Of a stretch of 64,000 nt of DNA, positions 50,051 to 59,757 are shown one piece after another. The stretch is taken from positions 34,025 through 98,024 of the forward strand of contig JBGCEM010000100.1 of NCBI GenBank assembly GCA_045106335.1, read 5' to 3'. The notes under the pieces are model-generated. The model was not told where the DNA came from and ran no database searches. It saw only the letters and a program-made list of their open reading frames with translations. How positions within the stretch are numbered: the stretch's first letter is position 1; each line of letters opens with the position of its first letter. This DNA comes from Aliishimia sp045106335. Its GTDB lineage: Bacteria > Pseudomonadota > Alphaproteobacteria > Rhodobacterales > Rhodobacteraceae. The translations under genes and the position numbers were made by a program.

Positions 50051-50683
50051 ATGACAGATCATGTGACGGTGGTGGATCACCCGCTGGTGCAACATAAATT
50101 GACGCTGATGCGCGACAGTCAGACCTCGACTGCGGTGTTTCGGCAGCTGCTGCGCGAGATTTCCCAGCTGCTAGCCTATGAAATCACCCGAGGCTTGCCG
50201 ATGACCACCAAGCCCATTCAAACGCCGATGACCGAGATGGACGCACCGGTATTGGCGGGCAAAAAGCTGGCCCTTGTGTCGATCTTGCGGGCCGGAAATG
50301 GGTTGCTGGATGGGGTGCTTGAGCTGATCCCCTCGGCGCGCGTTGGCTTTGTCGGACTGTATCGCGATGAAGAAACGCTTCAGCCCGTGCAGTATTACTT
50401 CAAGGTGCCCGATGCGTTGGATGAGCGTTTGGTGATTGCGGTGGATCCGATGTTGGCGACAGGGAATTCCTCGGCCGCGGCGATTGATTTGCTGAAAGGT
50501 GCGGGGGCCAAGAATATTCGGTTTTTGTGTCTGCTGGCAGCACCAGAAGGAATCGCACGGATGAAAGAGGCACATCCAGATGTGCCAATTGTGACGGCAG
50601 CGGTGGACACCCGTTTGAACGAGGTCGGGTATATTGTGCCGGGACTTGGCGATGCTGGGGATCGGATGTTCGGAACAAAGTGA
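50051..50683 (+). CDS. upp: Uracil phosphoribosyltransferase
   Basis: 210 residues from the ATG at 50051, preceded by AGGGAA; an earlier in-frame start at 49985 adds residues not typical of the family. It joins uracil with PRPP to make UMP. The PRPP-binding loop is VAVDPMLATGNSS-like (AVDPMLATGNSSAAAI), and the C-terminal GLGDAGDRMFGTK is the uracil-recognition end of the family. It closes the cdd-deoA-deoB-upp operon, salvaging uracil released upstream. Confidence 0.96.
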   Translation: MTDHVTVVDHPLVQHKLTLMRDSQTSTAVFRQLLREISQLLAYEITRGLPMTTKPIQTPMTEMDAPVLAGKKLALVSILRAGNGLLDGVLELIPSARVGFVGLYRDEETLQPVQYYFKVPDALDERLVIAVDPMLATGNSSAAAIDLLKGAGAKNIRFLCLLAAPEGIARMKEAHPDVPIVTAAVDTRLNEVGYIVPGLGDAGDRMFGTK

Positions 50684-50760
50684 GCGGCTGAACTTTGCAC
50701 CCTGGCTTTACACGCCGCGCTCAGTAGGGCATCTTTGGCTTGGATTTCATGGGGTTCGCG

Positions 50761-51900
50761 ATGAAACTGTCATACTTTTCGATTGGGGCCGTTTTGGCGG
50801 CATTGGCAATGCCATCGGGCGCGGCAGCACAAGCCCAAGGCAGCAAAGCCGCACCGGCTGAGTTTCCGCCATTGTCTTATCGTGGGACACAATATGTCGA
50901 CAGTCAGGGATGCGTCTATGTGCGGGCGGGCACGCAGGCGAATGTGACCTGGGTGCCGCGATTGACCAGATCGCGCAAACATGTCTGCGGGGCCAAGCCG
51001 ACACAAGTGGCCGGGCGCGATGGCGGGACGGCGCGCGAGATGGCGGGTGTCGAGGTGTTGACATTGGATGCACCGGTGGCAAGCGCCCCAGTTGCCCAAA
51101 CGGCAACGGTCAAACGGAAGGTCAAACCGAAAGTCGTGGCCAAACCGGCACAAGCCGCTACGGCGGCGGCGCCCACGGTGCGTGTTTCCCCAAAGAAGAC
51201 CCAGAGCGTCACAGGGCCGGTTGCGTCCACAGACCTGCCAGGTGCGACGCGTGTAGTGCCCAAACACTTGGCCAAACAGCGCGCAAATTCCACCGGCTTT
51301 AAGGTGCCGCGATCCTATCGCCCGGCTTGGGATGATGATCGGTTGAACAGCAAGCGCGCTGAGGGCACGTTGGCGGGGCGAGATCAGATGAACCTGATTT
51401 GGACTACGACGGTGCCGCGCCGATTGATTGATCAGAACACAGGTCGGGACATGACGGCGCGTGTTGCATTGGTTTATCCCTACACAGATTTCGCCACGCA
51501 ACGTCGGAAATTGGGGGAAGTGACCCTGATGACACGCAATGGGCAGACGGTGAAGCGGATCGTGCGCAATCGTGCTGCGGCACAGGCACCGGCCCAAGAT
51601 GTGCCAGCAGGTGCAAAAGCGAAACCTGTCGCGGCGAAAGTTGCCCCGGCTCGAAACGGACAATCCGCTTCGGTGGGGCGGTTTGTTCAAGTTGGCACAT
51701 TTGGCGTGCCCAGCAATGCGCAAAACACCGCCACGCGGCTGCGTCAGTTGGGCATGCCCGTGCAGATCGGGACGTTGACGCGCGGTGGGCGGACTTTGCA
51801 AACAGTTATGGCGGGACCGTTCACGCAAGCGGATGCTGCGCGCAAGGCATTGGTTTCTGTGCGACGTCAAGGGTTTGGGGATGCGTATTTGCGCAATTGA
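50761..51900 (+). CDS. Exported SPOR-domain protein
   Basis: 379 residues from the ATG at 50761, where a Sec signal peptide begins (MKLSYFSIGAVLAALAMPSGAAA). A region with two cysteines follows (DSQGCVYVRAG, KHVCGAKP), then a long low-complexity Lys/Pro/Ala linker (VKRKVKPKVVAKPAQAA) and a central domain of unknown type. The last 75 residues form a SPOR domain (FVQVGTFGVPSNAQNTATRL, AGPFTQADAARKAL), which binds denuded glycan strands at the septum. Periplasmic, probably connected with division or cell-wall turnover. Confidence 0.85.
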   Translation: MKLSYFSIGAVLAALAMPSGAAAQAQGSKAAPAEFPPLSYRGTQYVDSQGCVYVRAGTQANVTWVPRLTRSRKHVCGAKPTQVAGRDGGTAREMAGVEVLTLDAPVASAPVAQTATVKRKVKPKVVAKPAQAATAAAPTVRVSPKKTQSVTGPVASTDLPGATRVVPKHLAKQRANSTGFKVPRSYRPAWDDDRLNSKRAEGTLAGRDQMNLIWTTTVPRRLIDQNTGRDMTARVALVYPYTDFATQRRKLGEVTLMTRNGQTVKRIVRNRAAAQAPAQDVPAGAKAKPVAAKVAPARNGQSASVGRFVQVGTFGVPSNAQNTATRLRQLGMPVQIGTLTRGGRTLQTVMAGPFTQADAARKALVSVRRQGFGDAYLRN

Positions 51901-51930
51901 CGGTCTGGGCTTTTCAGGCTGCTTGGCGGG

Positions 51931-52944
51931 TCAACCTGCGCAGATTGCTTGAAGTCTTAGCCAGTCAGCATCGCTGATCAACGGTGTCACGATTTGGTTG
52001 CGCATGGGGTCTGCCTCGATCAACGGTAAGACGGTTTCACCTGTGATATCAAGGGCATAGGCGTAAGGCGCGCTGCGTAATTTGGCCTCAGCAAAGCGGT
52101 TCAGCAAAAGCGGCGCAGGTATCGGATCCTGGGGCACCCGCATTAGATATTCGGAATAACTGTCCAGTGCTGCGGTGTCGAGTTGGCCCGATGTGAGCAA
52201 ACGGAACGTGCTGCGCAGGCCTGCATGGTCCAGCAGGGATTGAAGCGGATCTGCCAGAGTGCTGCGCAGGTGTTGGGCCAGGATGAACCCGGCTGCAATG
52301 TCAGGTTCGTCGTGGTCTTCCACATGTTGGCGGGGGATCAGGATCAGGCCGCCGGGCAGGTACAACCCGGATGCTGTCCCACTGCGAATGACCGCGATGT
52401 CGGACACCTCAAGACGGGTCCCAAGGCGGGCCAGGGCCGAGCTGTTGGACGTTGTGCCACAGACCGGGCCGGCGACACGGGTGATCCGGCCCAAAAGCTC
52501 TGCGCCGATGTCTTTGCGTGCCACATCTGGCACCACTGTGAGCGTGTGCGTGACCAAGGCGCTGGGCAACCAGAACACCAAACCATACAGAACGATGGCA
52601 AAAGACAGCACGACACCAAGGCCACGCAAGCGACCCGGGGTGGGGCGGGCGCGATCCACTGCGCGCAGCAGCGTTTCGATCGCGTTGGTCATTTCGGCTT
52701 CGTTTTCAGGCAGTTCAAGCTCTTCGGTGGTGTCTCCGTCTGGGTGAAAACGTGCTGGTGTTTTGCCTGGATTTGCGCGTACGATCGCAGGGATAGACCA
52801 ATGGGCGAGCGGTGTGTCGTTCATCGCTTTGATGGTCAAGGTCGCATCGCCCAGCACCACGATCACGTCGCGGCGTTGCCCGTCTTCGGGGTCACGCCAC
52901 AGACCGGCGGCTTCGATCCTGTCGTATTTCTTTAAGGCGACCAT
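51931..52944 (-). CDS. Single-span membrane protein with degenerate M48-peptidase-like domain
   Basis: 337 residues. A cytoplasmic N-terminal part (1 to about 105) is followed by one membrane helix (LGVVLSFAIVLYGLVFWLPSAL) and a periplasmic domain. Within it, LYLPGGLILIPRQHVEDHDEPDIAAGFILAQHLRS mimics in order the GG-strand and metal-binding helix of M48 peptidases; the HExxH motif is replaced by AQHLR, so zinc proteolysis is not expected. The M48 relationship is my inference from pattern only. It appears to be a single gene. Residues of this kind are known among conserved Rhodobacterales hypotheticals. Confidence 0.6.
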   Translation of the reverse strand: MVALKKYDRIEAAGLWRDPEDGQRRDVIVVLGDATLTIKAMNDTPLAHWSIPAIVRANPGKTPARFHPDGDTTEELELPENEAEMTNAIETLLRAVDRARPTPGRLRGLGVVLSFAIVLYGLVFWLPSALVTHTLTVVPDVARKDIGAELLGRITRVAGPVCGTTSNSSALARLGTRLEVSDIAVIRSGTASGLYLPGGLILIPRQHVEDHDEPDIAAGFILAQHLRSTLADPLQSLLDHAGLRSTFRLLTSGQLDTAALDSYSEYLMRVPQDPIPAPLLLNRFAEAKLRSAPYAYALDITGETVLPLIEADPMRNQIVTPLISDADWLRLQAICAG

Positions 52945-53266
52945 AGCGGCGTTCTGCTCGGAATTTTGTTGCTTTGGGTTAGGGTATCACTGTGTGCGGC
53001 GCACGCCAAGCGGCCCGCGCCAGATCTGCGGGCTGGGCGGGGGGATCGCTGCGTTTTTCTCAGGAAAAGCAGGCCTGCCGGTTTTTGCGACAGATAGCGG
53101 GATCCCGGGCGAGCGGGAGACAACAGCGCGCAGTTGCGAGCTATCAAAACCTGAGCCGCACCGCCTTGGCCCGGATGCGGGCTGTCTGGGGCGATGCGGG
53201 TGTGCAATTGCGGGTTAGGTATACCGCGCGGCCGTTAGGGTTGGGTAAGTGCGGCGTGCGGTGGGG
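52945..53266. other. Intergenic region without recognised features
   Basis: 322 bp, GC-rich. Frames crossing it are compositionally random (Arg/Ala-rich) and lack ribosome sites. No RNA gene, repeat or clear promoter recognised. It presumably holds the leftward promoter of the membrane protein gene and the terminator of the acyl-CoA ligase. Confidence 0.5.
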
Positions 53267-54895
53267 TTACAGTGTTGCGGCGACTTTGCGCAGTTCGAAC
53301 TTCTGGATCTTGCCGGTCGAGGTTTTCGGCAGCTCTTGGAACACCACGTGTTTGGGCGCTTTGAACCCGGCCAAGGTTTGGCGGGCAAAGGCGATCAAGT
53401 CTGCACCAGAGGGCGCGGTGCCCGGTTTCAGTTCGATAAAGGCGCAAGGCACTTCGCCCCATTTGTCGTCCGGTTTTGCGACAACGGCGGCCAGCAACAC
53501 GTCCGGGTGGCCCATCAACACACCTTCGACTTCAACCGAGCTGATGTTTTCCCCGCCCGAAATGATGATGTCTTTGGCGCGGTCGGCGATCTGGATATAG
53601 GTGTCGTCATGCTGCACAGCGATGTCGCCCGAATGGAAATAGCCGCCCTTAAAGGCTTCGGCGGTAGCGTCGGGATTTTTCAAATACCCCTTCATCACCG
53701 CATTGCCGCGCATGACGATTTCGCCTTGGGTCGTGCCGTCCATTGGGATTTGGGTCATGGTTTCGTCCATAACGGTGATGTGTTCCATCATCGGGAACGC
53801 AACACCTTGGCGCGATTTGACGGCGGCGCGGTCATCGCCTTCAAGGGCGTGCCAATCCTCGTCGCGCCACAGGCATTCGGTGACATGGCCGTAGGTTTCG
53901 GTCAGCCCGTAGACATGCGTGACGTTAAATCCCATGCGCTCGATCTTGGCCAGTGTTGCGGGGGCGGGGGGCGCGCCTGCGGTAAAGACTTCGACCTGAT
54001 GATCAAAGTCGCGGCGTTCGGTGTCTGGGGCGTTGACCAGCATGTTTAGCACGATGGGCGCTCCGCCGAAATGGGTGACTTTCTCATCTGCGATGGCGTT
54101 GAAAATGTTGGGCGCAGTGATGTCGCGGCAACAGATCAGTGTGCCGCCGATCACGGGCATCATCCACGTATGGTTCCAGCCGTTACAGTGAAACAGCGGG
54201 ACGATCGCCAGATAGACCGGGTTCATCACCATGCGCCACGAGATTACCGTGCCCATGGTCATAACATACGCCCCCCGATGGTGGTGGACGACGCCCTTGG
54301 GCCGCCCGGTGGTGCCCGAGGTATAAGACAGCGCAATGCTTTCCCATTCGTCCTGCGGCATGATCCAAGGTGTCGTTGGATCGCCGGTATTCAGGAGGTC
54401 TTCATAGGTTTGGTGCCGCCCCGTTGCGGGAAAATTCGCTGCAGGATCAGGGATTTCGATCAAGATCGGGGGGGTGGTGGTCATCTGCGCACAGGCAGCT
54501 TCGGCAAGTGCGATGAACTGGGTGTCAACCAGGGCGACTTTGGCCTCGCCGTGTTCAAAAATATACGCCACCGTATGGATATCGAGACGGGTGTTGATGG
54601 TGTTGAGCACAGCGCCACAGGCGGGCACTCCGAAATGGGCCTCGGCCTGGGCGGGCAGGTTTGGGATGAGCGTGGCGACAACCTCGCCGGGGGCAACACC
54701 CAGTTTGGTAAGCGCAGATCCAAGGCGCGAACAACGTTCATAATATTGAGCGTAGGTGACCCGGTGATCGCCATAAACAACAGCCAGCCGGTTGGCGAAC
54801 ACGTCCGCTGCGCGGCGCAAATGGGACAGCGGCGTGAGGGGCACATAATTCGCCGCACATTTGTCCAAGCCGGTTTCGTCGCGCATCCATCCCAT
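53267..54895 (-). CDS. Acyl-CoA synthetase (AMP-forming), possibly DmdB-like
   Basis: 542 residues with AGGGAGA 7 nt before the ATG. The adenylation motif is LSYTSGTTGRPKGVVHHHRG, with YGLTETYG, the A8 region YFHSGDIAV and the catalytic Lys in LPKTSTGKIQKF. It joins a carboxylic acid to CoA using ATP. The overall type resembles the group in roseobacters that includes methylmercaptopropionate-CoA ligase DmdB, but medium-chain or aromatic acids are equally possible. No dmdC or dmdD gene is nearby. Confidence 0.85.
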   Translation of the reverse strand: MGWMRDETGLDKCAANYVPLTPLSHLRRAADVFANRLAVVYGDHRVTYAQYYERCSRLGSALTKLGVAPGEVVATLIPNLPAQAEAHFGVPACGAVLNTINTRLDIHTVAYIFEHGEAKVALVDTQFIALAEAACAQMTTTPPILIEIPDPAANFPATGRHQTYEDLLNTGDPTTPWIMPQDEWESIALSYTSGTTGRPKGVVHHHRGAYVMTMGTVISWRMVMNPVYLAIVPLFHCNGWNHTWMMPVIGGTLICCRDITAPNIFNAIADEKVTHFGGAPIVLNMLVNAPDTERRDFDHQVEVFTAGAPPAPATLAKIERMGFNVTHVYGLTETYGHVTECLWRDEDWHALEGDDRAAVKSRQGVAFPMMEHITVMDETMTQIPMDGTTQGEIVMRGNAVMKGYLKNPDATAEAFKGGYFHSGDIAVQHDDTYIQIADRAKDIIISGGENISSVEVEGVLMGHPDVLLAAVVAKPDDKWGEVPCAFIELKPGTAPSGADLIAFARQTLAGFKAPKHVVFQELPKTSTGKIQKFELRKVAATL

Positions 54896-54966
54896 GTCGG
54901 TTTCTCCCTGAATTTTGTCCCGTTCTGCTCAGAGATTTGGGGCAAAGCTATGCAAAAGTCGAGCCT

Positions 54967-55884
54967 ATGAGCAAAATAACACATACCCGCCCGATGGCTG
55001 CAGCGCTGTCGATGGTGTCGGCCATGGCGGTGATTGGGGTAATTGATATCTGGGTGGTCGAGATCGCGCAGATCATCAGCCTGTGGCAATTTCTGATTCT
55101 GCGTCTGGTTTTGGCCGCACCGGTGATTGCGCTTTTGTCGTTGCTGGGGTTTGGGACCTTGCGCCCGCGTCAGCTGCGGGCGGTGGCGTTTCGATCCAGT
55201 TTGATTGCCACGGGGATGTTTTGTTATTTCGGCGCGTTGGCGTTTATGCCGATTGCGATGGCCTTGGCGGGGTTGTTTACCGCCCCGGTTTTTGTGCTGT
55301 TGATCACCGCGTTTCTTTTGCACCAACCGATTGGTCCGTGGAGGATTATGGCGGTAACGCTTGGGTTTATCGGGATTTTGGTGGTCTTGGGGCCGTCGCG
55401 CGATGCGTTGGGCTGGGTTTTGTTAATGCCGGTGCTGGGCGGGGCGTTGTATGCCAGCGGGGTCGTCGCGACGCGCAGTCTGTGTGAGGGCGAAAGTACC
55501 CTGACGCTGCTGCTTGGGATCTTTGTGATGCAAGGGATTTTGGGGTCGGTTATTTTGGTGCTGATCGGGGCGCTGCAGGTTGATGTCGGCGCTGGCGGCA
55601 TGGCGTTTTTGACGCGCTCTTGGATCTGGCCAATTGATGGGGTTTGGGTGCTGTTGCTGGTTCAGGCTTTTGGATCGGTGCTGGGGGTCGCGATGCTGAA
55701 CCGCGCCTATCAGTTGGGCGAGGCCAGCCACGTGGCCGTGTTTGAATACACGATCATGATTTTCGGACCCATCGCGGCCTGGATCATGCTGGGCCAGCCG
55801 GTGACTTGGGTGCAGGCCTGTGGGATTGCGTTGGTGGCCAGCGCGGGGATGATCATCGCCTGGCGCACCCGGATTAGCGCATAG
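54967..55884 (+). CDS. EamA/DMT-family transporter
   Basis: 305 residues from the ATG at 54967, with ten hydrophobic segments arranged as two EamA repeats (first LSMVSAMAVIGVIDIW to LGFIGILVVLG; second WVLLMPVLGGALYA to GIALVASAGMIIAW). The family moves amino acids, nucleosides or other small metabolites across the inner membrane, mostly as exporters. The substrate cannot be predicted. It is divergent from the acyl-CoA ligase by 71 bp and its end overlaps the convergent aglK by 11 nt. Confidence 0.88.
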   Translation: MSKITHTRPMAAALSMVSAMAVIGVIDIWVVEIAQIISLWQFLILRLVLAAPVIALLSLLGFGTLRPRQLRAVAFRSSLIATGMFCYFGALAFMPIAMALAGLFTAPVFVLLITAFLLHQPIGPWRIMAVTLGFIGILVVLGPSRDALGWVLLMPVLGGALYASGVVATRSLCEGESTLTLLLGIFVMQGILGSVILVLIGALQVDVGAGGMAFLTRSWIWPIDGVWVLLLVQAFGSVLGVAMLNRAYQLGEASHVAVFEYTIMIFGPIAAWIMLGQPVTWVQACGIALVASAGMIIAWRTRISA

Positions 55885-56959
55885 ACTGGCCGTTATGGAA
55901 CAAATGCACCTTGGCTGGATCGGCGGACAAGCTGAGCATGGATCCGCGCAAGTCTTTGTGAATACCAGGCAATTTGGCGATCACGGGCTCTTTGCCTGCT
56001 GCTTCGGGTTCGAAGTAAATCAAAGTGACTTCGCCCAGAGCTTCCGTGAAATCTGCGCGGCCTGTGAACACGCCGCCCTGGTCTGTGGGGGTCATATCCT
56101 CGGGGCGGATGCCGATATTGACCTCTTTGCCCATATCCGCGTCAGTGGTGGGGATCGTCGACGTCGCGGTGCCCCCGGCGGAAAGCGTGACAGTGGTCTG
56201 CGCACCTGTGCCGGTGATTTTCCCGGCCAACAGGTTCATCGAAGGCGAGCCGATAAACTGCGCGACGAACTCGTTTTGCGGCGTTTCGTAGAGTTCCAGA
56301 GGCGAGCCGACCTGCGCGATGCCTTTATTGGCCAGCACGACGATGCGGGTGGCGAGGGTCATGGCCTCGACCTGATCATGTGTCACGTAGATCATGGTGC
56401 GGTCGGGCATGGCCTCTTTCAGGCGCGCGATTTCGATCCGTGTGGCAACCCGAAGGGCGGCGTCGAGGTTCGAAAGTGGTTCGTCAAACAGGAACACGGC
56501 CGGGTCGCGCACGATTGAACGGCCAATGGCAACGCGTTGACGTTGCCCGCCAGATAGGGCTTTGGGCAGGCGGTCGAGATATTCATCCAGCTGCAGCACG
56601 CGGGCGGCTTCGGACACGGCTTTGTCGATGTCTTCCTGCGGTGTATTCGTAAGTTTCAGCGCAAAAGACATGTTTTCGCGCACGGTCATATGCGGATAAA
56701 GCGCGTAGGATTGGAACACCATCGCAATGCCACGTTGGGCAGGAGGGACATCATTCACCACGCGCCCGCCAATCTGCAGCTCGCCCCCGGTGATGCGTTC
56801 GAGTCCTGCTATCATGCGCAGCAGGGTCGATTTCCCGCAGCCCGAGGGGCCGACGAAGACAATCATTTCCCCCGCGGTAATATCCAGATTGATATCGTTG
56901 AGGACGTTGATTTTGCCTCCGTAGGTCTTTTCCAATCCGGTCAGTTTCAGATCAGCCAT
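55874..56959 (-). CDS. aglK: Alpha-glucoside ABC transporter, ATP-binding protein
   Basis: 361 residues, with AAGGGA before the ATG. A MalK/UgpC-type ATPase: Walker A GPSGCGKST, Q-loop FQSYALYPHM, signature LSGGQRQR, Walker B AVFLFDEPLSNLD, switch His in YVTHDQVEA. The C-terminal TOBE-type domain (GKITGTG, IGIRPEDM) is present. It powers the AglEFG importer. It is the last gene of aglEFGAK, 3 nt after aglA. Confidence 0.93.
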   Translation of the reverse strand: MADLKLTGLEKTYGGKINVLNDINLDITAGEMIVFVGPSGCGKSTLLRMIAGLERITGGELQIGGRVVNDVPPAQRGIAMVFQSYALYPHMTVRENMSFALKLTNTPQEDIDKAVSEAARVLQLDEYLDRLPKALSGGQRQRVAIGRSIVRDPAVFLFDEPLSNLDAALRVATRIEIARLKEAMPDRTMIYVTHDQVEAMTLATRIVVLANKGIAQVGSPLELYETPQNEFVAQFIGSPSMNLLAGKITGTGAQTTVTLSAGGTATSTIPTTDADMGKEVNIGIRPEDMTPTDQGGVFTGRADFTEALGEVTLIYFEPEAAGKEPVIAKLPGIHKDLRGSMLSLSADPAKVHLFHNGQSMR

Positions 56960-56962
56960 GGG

Positions 56963-58609
56963 TTATGTCCCTTCGGTTTTGTGCAGTATTGCGAGTCCCC
57001 AAGGGTCCAGCCCGTTGGGTCTGCAATGGGGTGTGTTTGCGGCCTGGGTCCACTGCCCGGCGGGCAAGGTCAGGGGCGCGGCTTGGTCGCTGAGGTTGAA
57101 CGCACAGAACAGGGTGTCGGGGCCTGATTGCCGTGTGAAGGTCAGCACATCGCCTGTCGCGTGCATGTCGTTTTGGGTGCCAATACGTAGGGCCGCGTGG
57201 GTGCGCCGGGCGGCGACGGCCGCGCGGTAATCGTGCAGCAGCGATGTTGGGTCGGCCTCTTGGCGGTCCACCGCGCGGGTGGTGTGATCTGCGCCGACAG
57301 GCAACCAGGGTTTGACGTTGCCAAAGCCTGCGAATTCGTCTTGGGTGTTCCAGACCATCGGGGTGCGGCAGCCATCGCGGCCCTTGAATTCGGGCCAGAA
57401 TTCAATGCCATAGGGGTCTTGCAGATCCTCAAAGGCCACATCGGCTTCGCCCAGGCCCAGCTCTTCGCCCTGATACAGGCAGGCCGAGCCGCGCAAGCAC
57501 ATCATCAGCCACACATAGCTGCGTTGGGCACCGCGGGACAGATCCCAACGTGAGGCGTGGCGTTCCACATCGTGATTGGAAAACGCCCAGCAGGGCCACC
57601 CATCGGGGGCCGCTTCGGTCACGCGCTGAAAGACATCAGCGATTTCATGCGCTGTAGCGCGCGCGCCGGTCAGGAATTCAAACGCATAGCACATGTGCAT
57701 GCGCGCGTCCCCGGCGGTGTATTCGCCCATGATCTGCAAGCCACGTTGCGCATCGCCCACTTCGCCCAAGCAGGTGCGCGCGTCATATTCATCCGTCAGC
57801 GCGCGCAGCCGTTCCAGGAAGGGAATATTTTCGGGGCGCGATTTGGAATAGAGGTGGTTTTGGTGGTTATAAGGATTGACCGACGGGGCGATCGAGGAAT
57901 TGCGCTGATCGACCGGGATACCGGGATTTGAGCGCAGCTCGGCGTCGTGGAAATAGAAGTTGATCGTGTCCAGGCGGAACCCATCCACGCCGCATTCCAG
58001 CCAGAAGCGGGCGATGTCCAGCAGCGCGTCTTGCACATCGGGGTTGTGGAAGTTGAAATCGGGTTGTGAGGCCAGGAAGTTATGTAGGAAATACTGTTCA
58101 CGCCGCGCGTCCCATTGCCAAGCAGAGCCGCCAAAGATCGACAGCCAATTGTTGGGCGGGGTTCCGTCCAGTTTCGGGTCAGCCCAGACATACCAATCAG
58201 CACGTGGATTGTCGCGCGATGCACGACTTTCTACGAACCAGGGGTGCTGATCCGCAGAGTGCGACAGGACCAGATCGATCATGACTTTGAGGTTCAGACG
58301 GTGTGCCTCGGCGATCAGCGCTTTAAAGTCGTCTAGGGTTCCAAACAGCGGATCAACGTCGCGGTAGTCGCTGACATCATAGCCAAAATCCTTCATCGGG
58401 CTTTTGAAGAATGGCGAAATCCAAATCGCATCCACACCAAGCGAGGCCACATAGGGCAGGCGGCTGGTGATACCTGGAAGATCCCCTATGCCATCGCCAT
58501 TGCTGTCTTGGAAACTGCGCGGATAGATCTGATAGATCACGCCGCCGCGCCACCAGTCATCGCGGACTTTTATGTCTTTTGTGGGTTTGTGCATGTCGAG
58601 TGTCGTCAT
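56963..58609 (-). CDS. aglA: Alpha-glucosidase (GH13)
   Basis: 548 residues, cytoplasmic (no signal peptide). It hydrolyses imported alpha-glucosides such as sucrose, maltose or trehalose. The GH13 regions are complete: DLVLSHSADQHPWF (region I), GVDGFRLDTINFY with nucleophile Asp (II), CLGEVGD with acid/base Glu (III) and FSNHDVERH (IV). The opening WWRGGVIYQIYPRSFQDSNGDGIGDL-type start fits oligo-1,6-glucosidase-like enzymes. It sits inside the transporter operon, as in Sinorhizobium aglEFGAK. Confidence 0.94.
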   Translation of the reverse strand: MTTLDMHKPTKDIKVRDDWWRGGVIYQIYPRSFQDSNGDGIGDLPGITSRLPYVASLGVDAIWISPFFKSPMKDFGYDVSDYRDVDPLFGTLDDFKALIAEAHRLNLKVMIDLVLSHSADQHPWFVESRASRDNPRADWYVWADPKLDGTPPNNWLSIFGGSAWQWDARREQYFLHNFLASQPDFNFHNPDVQDALLDIARFWLECGVDGFRLDTINFYFHDAELRSNPGIPVDQRNSSIAPSVNPYNHQNHLYSKSRPENIPFLERLRALTDEYDARTCLGEVGDAQRGLQIMGEYTAGDARMHMCYAFEFLTGARATAHEIADVFQRVTEAAPDGWPCWAFSNHDVERHASRWDLSRGAQRSYVWLMMCLRGSACLYQGEELGLGEADVAFEDLQDPYGIEFWPEFKGRDGCRTPMVWNTQDEFAGFGNVKPWLPVGADHTTRAVDRQEADPTSLLHDYRAAVAARRTHAALRIGTQNDMHATGDVLTFTRQSGPDTLFCAFNLSDQAAPLTLPAGQWTQAANTPHCRPNGLDPWGLAILHKTEGT

Positions 58610-58617
58610 GGTGCGGC

Positions 58618-59757
58618 CTATTTAACGGAACCGGCCAGAAGGCCGCGAACTAAGTAACGTTGCATGGTAAAGAAGACGGTCAGCGGCACGGCGATAGACA
58701 CGAAGGCGGCTGTGGCCAGGATTTCCCAATTGCCCCCACGTGTGCCAAGCAGTTCGACGATTTGGTTGGTCATCACGGTGGTTTGGCCCGAGCTGTCGAT
58801 CAGGAACACTTTAGCCACCAGCAGATCGTTCCAGGTCCACAAGAATTGGAAGATGGCGAAAGAGGCCAGTGCCGGGAAGGACAGGGGCAGGATGATTTTG
58901 GTGAAAATCTGGAATTCGGTCGCGCCATCAACGCGGGCATTTTCGATGATATCGCGGGGCAGGCCGACCATGTAGTTGCGCAATAGGTAGATCGCAAGTG
59001 GCAGTCCAAAGCCTGTATGGGCCAGCCAGACGCCTAGATATCCTTTGCCGATGCCAACTTGCAGGTGCAGTTTCAGCAGGGGAATCAGCGCCAGTTGCAG
59101 GGGTACGACCAGCAGGCCAACAACAACTGCGACAAGGATCGCGCGTCCCGGGAATTCCATCCAAGCCAGGGCATAGGCGGCGAAAGCGGCGACCAGGATC
59201 GGAATGATCGTGGCAGGAATGGTCACGGTGAGCGTGTTGAAAAACGCTTTTGCCATGCTTTCGGAATTTTCCGGATCCAGCAGCATGAGGTGGTAGTTGT
59301 CCAAGCTAAGATCGGGGGGCGTTTCAGCCGTAGCGAACAGGCGAGGACCACGTGCGCCCTCAAAGGGTTCGGTGTTTTCCATCCGGTAAGCGCCTGAGGC
59401 GTCGATGGTAACAGTGCCGCCGCGACGCAGTTCGGCCACGTCTCCGGGTTGGAAGGCGTTGATATCGCGCGAGGAAATTCCCCAGCTGGACAGGACGCCA
59501 TCTTCAAAGAGCTGACCCTCGATGACGTAGATGTCGCCTTGTTGCGTTTGTGCGTCGGGCCCGTTTGCGCGCACCACGACATTTTGTTCAGACGCGCCTA
59601 GGGCGTGCCACCAACCGTTCGAGGCGATCTGATCTGCCGAGCGGAACGAGGACACGAAGAGCCCCACTGTGGGCAGCATCCACAACACCACCAAGAACAA
59701 AACGGATAGGTTTACGACCCATGTAAGGATCGAACGATTTCCAGCAACTCCGTCCAT
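58618..59757 (-). CDS. aglG: Alpha-glucoside ABC transporter, permease AglG
   Basis: 379 residues. One N-terminal helix (VVNLSVLFLVVLWMLPTVGLF) is followed by a large periplasmic loop of about 130 residues, characteristic of AglG, then a MalG-like core of five helices with the coupling motif ENARVDGATEFQIFTKIILPL, which docks on AglK. Its start shares one base with the aglF stop (TGATG). Confidence 0.92.
   Translation of the reverse strand: MDGVAGNRSILTWVVNLSVLFLVVLWMLPTVGLFVSSFRSADQIASNGWWHALGASEQNVVVRANGPDAQTQQGDIYVIEGQLFEDGVLSSWGISSRDINAFQPGDVAELRRGGTVTIDASGAYRMENTEPFEGARGPRLFATAETPPDLSLDNYHLMLLDPENSESMAKAFFNTLTVTIPATIIPILVAAFAAYALAWMEFPGRAILVAVVVGLLVVPLQLALIPLLKLHLQVGIGKGYLGVWLAHTGFGLPLAIYLLRNYMVGLPRDIIENARVDGATEFQIFTKIILPLSFPALASFAIFQFLWTWNDLLVAKVFLIDSSGQTTVMTNQIVELLGTRGGNWEILATAAFVSIAVPLTVFFTMQRYLVRGLLAGSVK

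Noticed and set aside
52992..53600. Plus-strand frame across the gap and the acyl-CoA ligase
   Set aside because: Its first third is Arg/Ala-rich random sequence and the rest is antisense to a clear ligase gene.
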